Source of the DNA: Anaerolineales bacterium UBA3071 | GTDB taxonomy: Bacteria; Chloroflexota; Anaerolineae; UBA3071 | Direction: 5' to 3' | Length of the DNA: 5,868 nt | NCBI GenBank assembly: GCA_002366755.1 | Contig: DFBV01000261.1 | Coordinates: 12,236 to 18,103 of the forward strand | Translations under genes and position numbers: made by a program | Shown here: positions 4,383 through 5,868 of the stretch, in pieces | How positions within the stretch are numbered: the stretch's first letter is position 1 | How the letters are laid out: each line of letters begins with the position of its first letter | Notes under the pieces: model-generated | What the model was told of the DNA's origin: nothing | Seen by the model: the letters and a program-made list of their open reading frames with translations, nothing else | Database searches by the model: none

Positions 4383-5868
4383 ATGGAAATTACCGATATC
4401 ATCGCCGCCGCCCGCGGCGACGGCGAAGTGGACCTGGTGCTGCGCAATGCTCGTTTAGTCAACGTCTTCTCCGCCGAGGTGTACGCCAGCGACGTGGCCA
4501 TCACCCACTCGCGTATCGTGGGGTTGGGACAGGGTTACGAGGCGCAAGAGGAAATCGACCTGGCCGGCGCTTACCTGGCCCCTGGATTCATTGATGCCCA
4601 CGTGCATATCGAAAGCTCCATGATCGGTGTGCGAGAATTCGCCCGCGCCGTGCTGCCCCGCGGTACCACCTCCGTTATCGTAGATCCCCACGAAATCGCC
4701 AACGTGCACGGTCTGGATGGCATTCGCTACATGTTCGACCAGGCCAAGTACGGCCGGTTGAGCATGTTTGTCATGGTGCCCTCGTGCGTGCCGGCCACGT
4801 CCATGGGCACCTCCGGCGCGCGTCTGGATGCCAAGGACATCGTTCCCCTGTTGAACGATCCCTACGTCCTCGGCCTGGCGGAGATGATGAACTATCCTGG
4901 CGTAGTTCACGGCGACCCAGAGGTGCTGGATAAGCTGGAGGCGTTCCGCGGCCGCGTGCTCGACGGGCACGCGCCTGCCCTCACGGGACATCACCTTAGC
5001 GCCTATGTCGCCGCTGGCATCGGCTCGGACCACGAATGTACGACCGTCGAAGAGGCACGGGAGAAGCTGCGGTTGGGCATGTACATCTTTATCCGCGAGG
5101 CGACCAACGCCCACAACCTGCGCGACCTCCTGCCGCTGGTCACGCCACAGAACTGCCGCCGCTTCTGCTTCTGTACTGACGACCGCCACGCCGTTGATCT
5201 GCTGGAGCGAGGTCATATCGACTCCATGATCCGCATGGCCATCGCGGAGGGGCTGGATCCGGTCATGGCTATCCGCATGGCCACCCTCAATCCAGCAGAA
5301 TGGTTCCGCCTTCATGACCGCGGCGCGATCACGCCGGGTCGCCGGGCCGACCTGGTGGTCTTTGATGACTTCGACAGTTTGGATATCAAGCTCGTCCTGC
5401 GCGGCGGACAGGTGGTTGCCCGCGATGGGGTGGCGCTGCCCCTCGACAAGCCGGTGCGCCCCAGCTACTTGCGCAGCTCAATGAACGTAGACTGGCGGTC
5501 AGTGGACTTTGCCATCCCCGCCAAGGGGCATAAGGTGCGCGTCATCGGCACCGTGCCCCATCAGCTCATCACCGATCATCTCATCGAGGAGGCGCTCTTG
5601 GTGGATGGCTGCGCCGAATCGGACGTCGAGCGTGACCTGCTGAAGATCGCCGTGATCGAACGGCACATGGCCTCCGGCAACATGAGCAGAGGGTTCGTTC
5701 GTGGCCTGGGGCTGAAGCGCGGTGCCATCGCCAGCACCGTGGCCCACGATCACCACAATCTCATCGTCGTCGGCGCGGACGATGCTTCGATGAAAACGGC
5801 GGCGCTGGCAGTGGCCGACATGCACGGCGGCCTGGCCTCCGCGGACGGCGACACCATTCTGGCCCGCC
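4383..5868 (+). CDS. ade: Adenine deaminase (3' end cut by window edge)
   Basis: An open frame of 495 codons without a stop to the window edge; family members are about 570-600 residues, so roughly the last 80-100 are missing. Metal-dependent amidohydrolase converting adenine to hypoxanthine and ammonia in purine salvage or breakdown. Seen: APGFIDAHVHIESSM (H73 and H75, metal ligands), DPHEIANVHG (101-110), GLAEMMNYPG (164-173, E167 a probable ligand), LDGHAPALTG (H196), AAGIGSDHECTT (H217), FCTDDRH (D266), NPAEWFRL (303-310) and, in the C-terminal domain specific to this family, HMASGNMSRGFVRGLGLKRG and STVAHDHHNLIVVG. These blocks line up with E. coli Ade as I know it. ATG 4383 has GGAGG (4372-4376) 6 nt upstream and a consensus promoter directly before it. 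It is divergent from the carbamoyltransferase, a pairing that hints at purine catabolism. Confidence 0.95.
   Translation, partial: MEITDIIAAARGDGEVDLVLRNARLVNVFSAEVYASDVAITHSRIVGLGQGYEAQEEIDLAGAYLAPGFIDAHVHIESSMIGVREFARAVLPRGTTSVIVDPHEIANVHGLDGIRYMFDQAKYGRLSMFVMVPSCVPATSMGTSGARLDAKDIVPLLNDPYVLGLAEMMNYPGVVHGDPEVLDKLEAFRGRVLDGHAPALTGHHLSAYVAAGIGSDHECTTVEEAREKLRLGMYIFIREATNAHNLRDLLPLVTPQNCRRFCFCTDDRHAVDLLERGHIDSMIRMAIAEGLDPVMAIRMATLNPAEWFRLHDRGAITPGRRADLVVFDDFDSLDIKLVLRGGQVVARDGVALPLDKPVRPSYLRSSMNVDWRSVDFAIPAKGHKVRVIGTVPHQLITDHLIEEALLVDGCAESDVERDLLKIAVIERHMASGNMSRGFVRGLGLKRGAIASTVAHDHHNLIVVGADDASMKTAALAVADMHGGLASADGDTILAR

Noticed and set aside
4455..5315. A 286-codon minus-strand open frame (and another at 5499-5825) within the adenine deaminase region
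   Set aside because: The plus strand has an uninterrupted frame with all adenine deaminase motifs; the minus-strand products are His/Asp/Gly-rich shadows without ribosome binding sites.

Overview
The window comes from a GC-rich bacterium, most likely an anaerobe: it carries genes for a four-subunit 2-oxoacid:ferredoxin oxidoreductase, which is oxygen-sensitive in the organisms where it is known. The gene content and the short-period tandem repeats in the gaps would fit an uncultured Chloroflexota (Anaerolineae-like) genome. That placement is an impression, not something the sequence proves.

Layout. From about 4240 leftwards, one gene train runs on the minus strand: a promoter and structured leader, a knotted-type carbamoyltransferase (3013-4059), then the oxidoreductase genes in the order gamma (2324-2902), delta (1878-2243), alpha (698-1885) and beta (start at 224, running off the left edge). 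A small four-helix-bundle (S23/IVP-type) gene (280-633) sits between alpha and beta. To the right, a divergent promoter with consensus boxes drives an adenine deaminase gene (4383 to the right edge, plus strand, 3' end missing). The intergenic region 4060-4382 holds both promoters, a 16-bp palindrome over the minus-strand -10 box, a possible 10-codon leader peptide with two Arg codons, a rho-independent-type hairpin pointing at the carbamoyltransferase, and a second GC hairpin.

Function. Gamma, delta, alpha and beta together would make a complete CoA-dependent 2-oxoacid:ferredoxin oxidoreductase (pyruvate is the best guess for substrate), with 2x[4Fe-4S] on delta and a further cluster plus TPP on beta. 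The carbamoyltransferase has the carbamoyl-phosphate motif but lacks the SMG loop of ordinary ornithine carbamoyltransferase. It resembles the knotted N-acetylornithine/YgeW group, whose YgeW branch is linked to purine breakdown in some anaerobes. The neighbouring adenine deaminase makes that link worth testing.

Most unusual signal. Three gaps of the minus-strand train hold short tandem units of 7 or 8 bp arranged as two facing (inverted) arrays. The unit sequence differs at each site, but the architecture is the same. At one site the facing arrays bracket the four-helix-bundle gene exactly, as if that gene were the cargo of an inserted cassette that separated the normally adjacent alpha and beta genes. 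I saw no tRNA, rRNA, CRISPR array or recognisable transposase.
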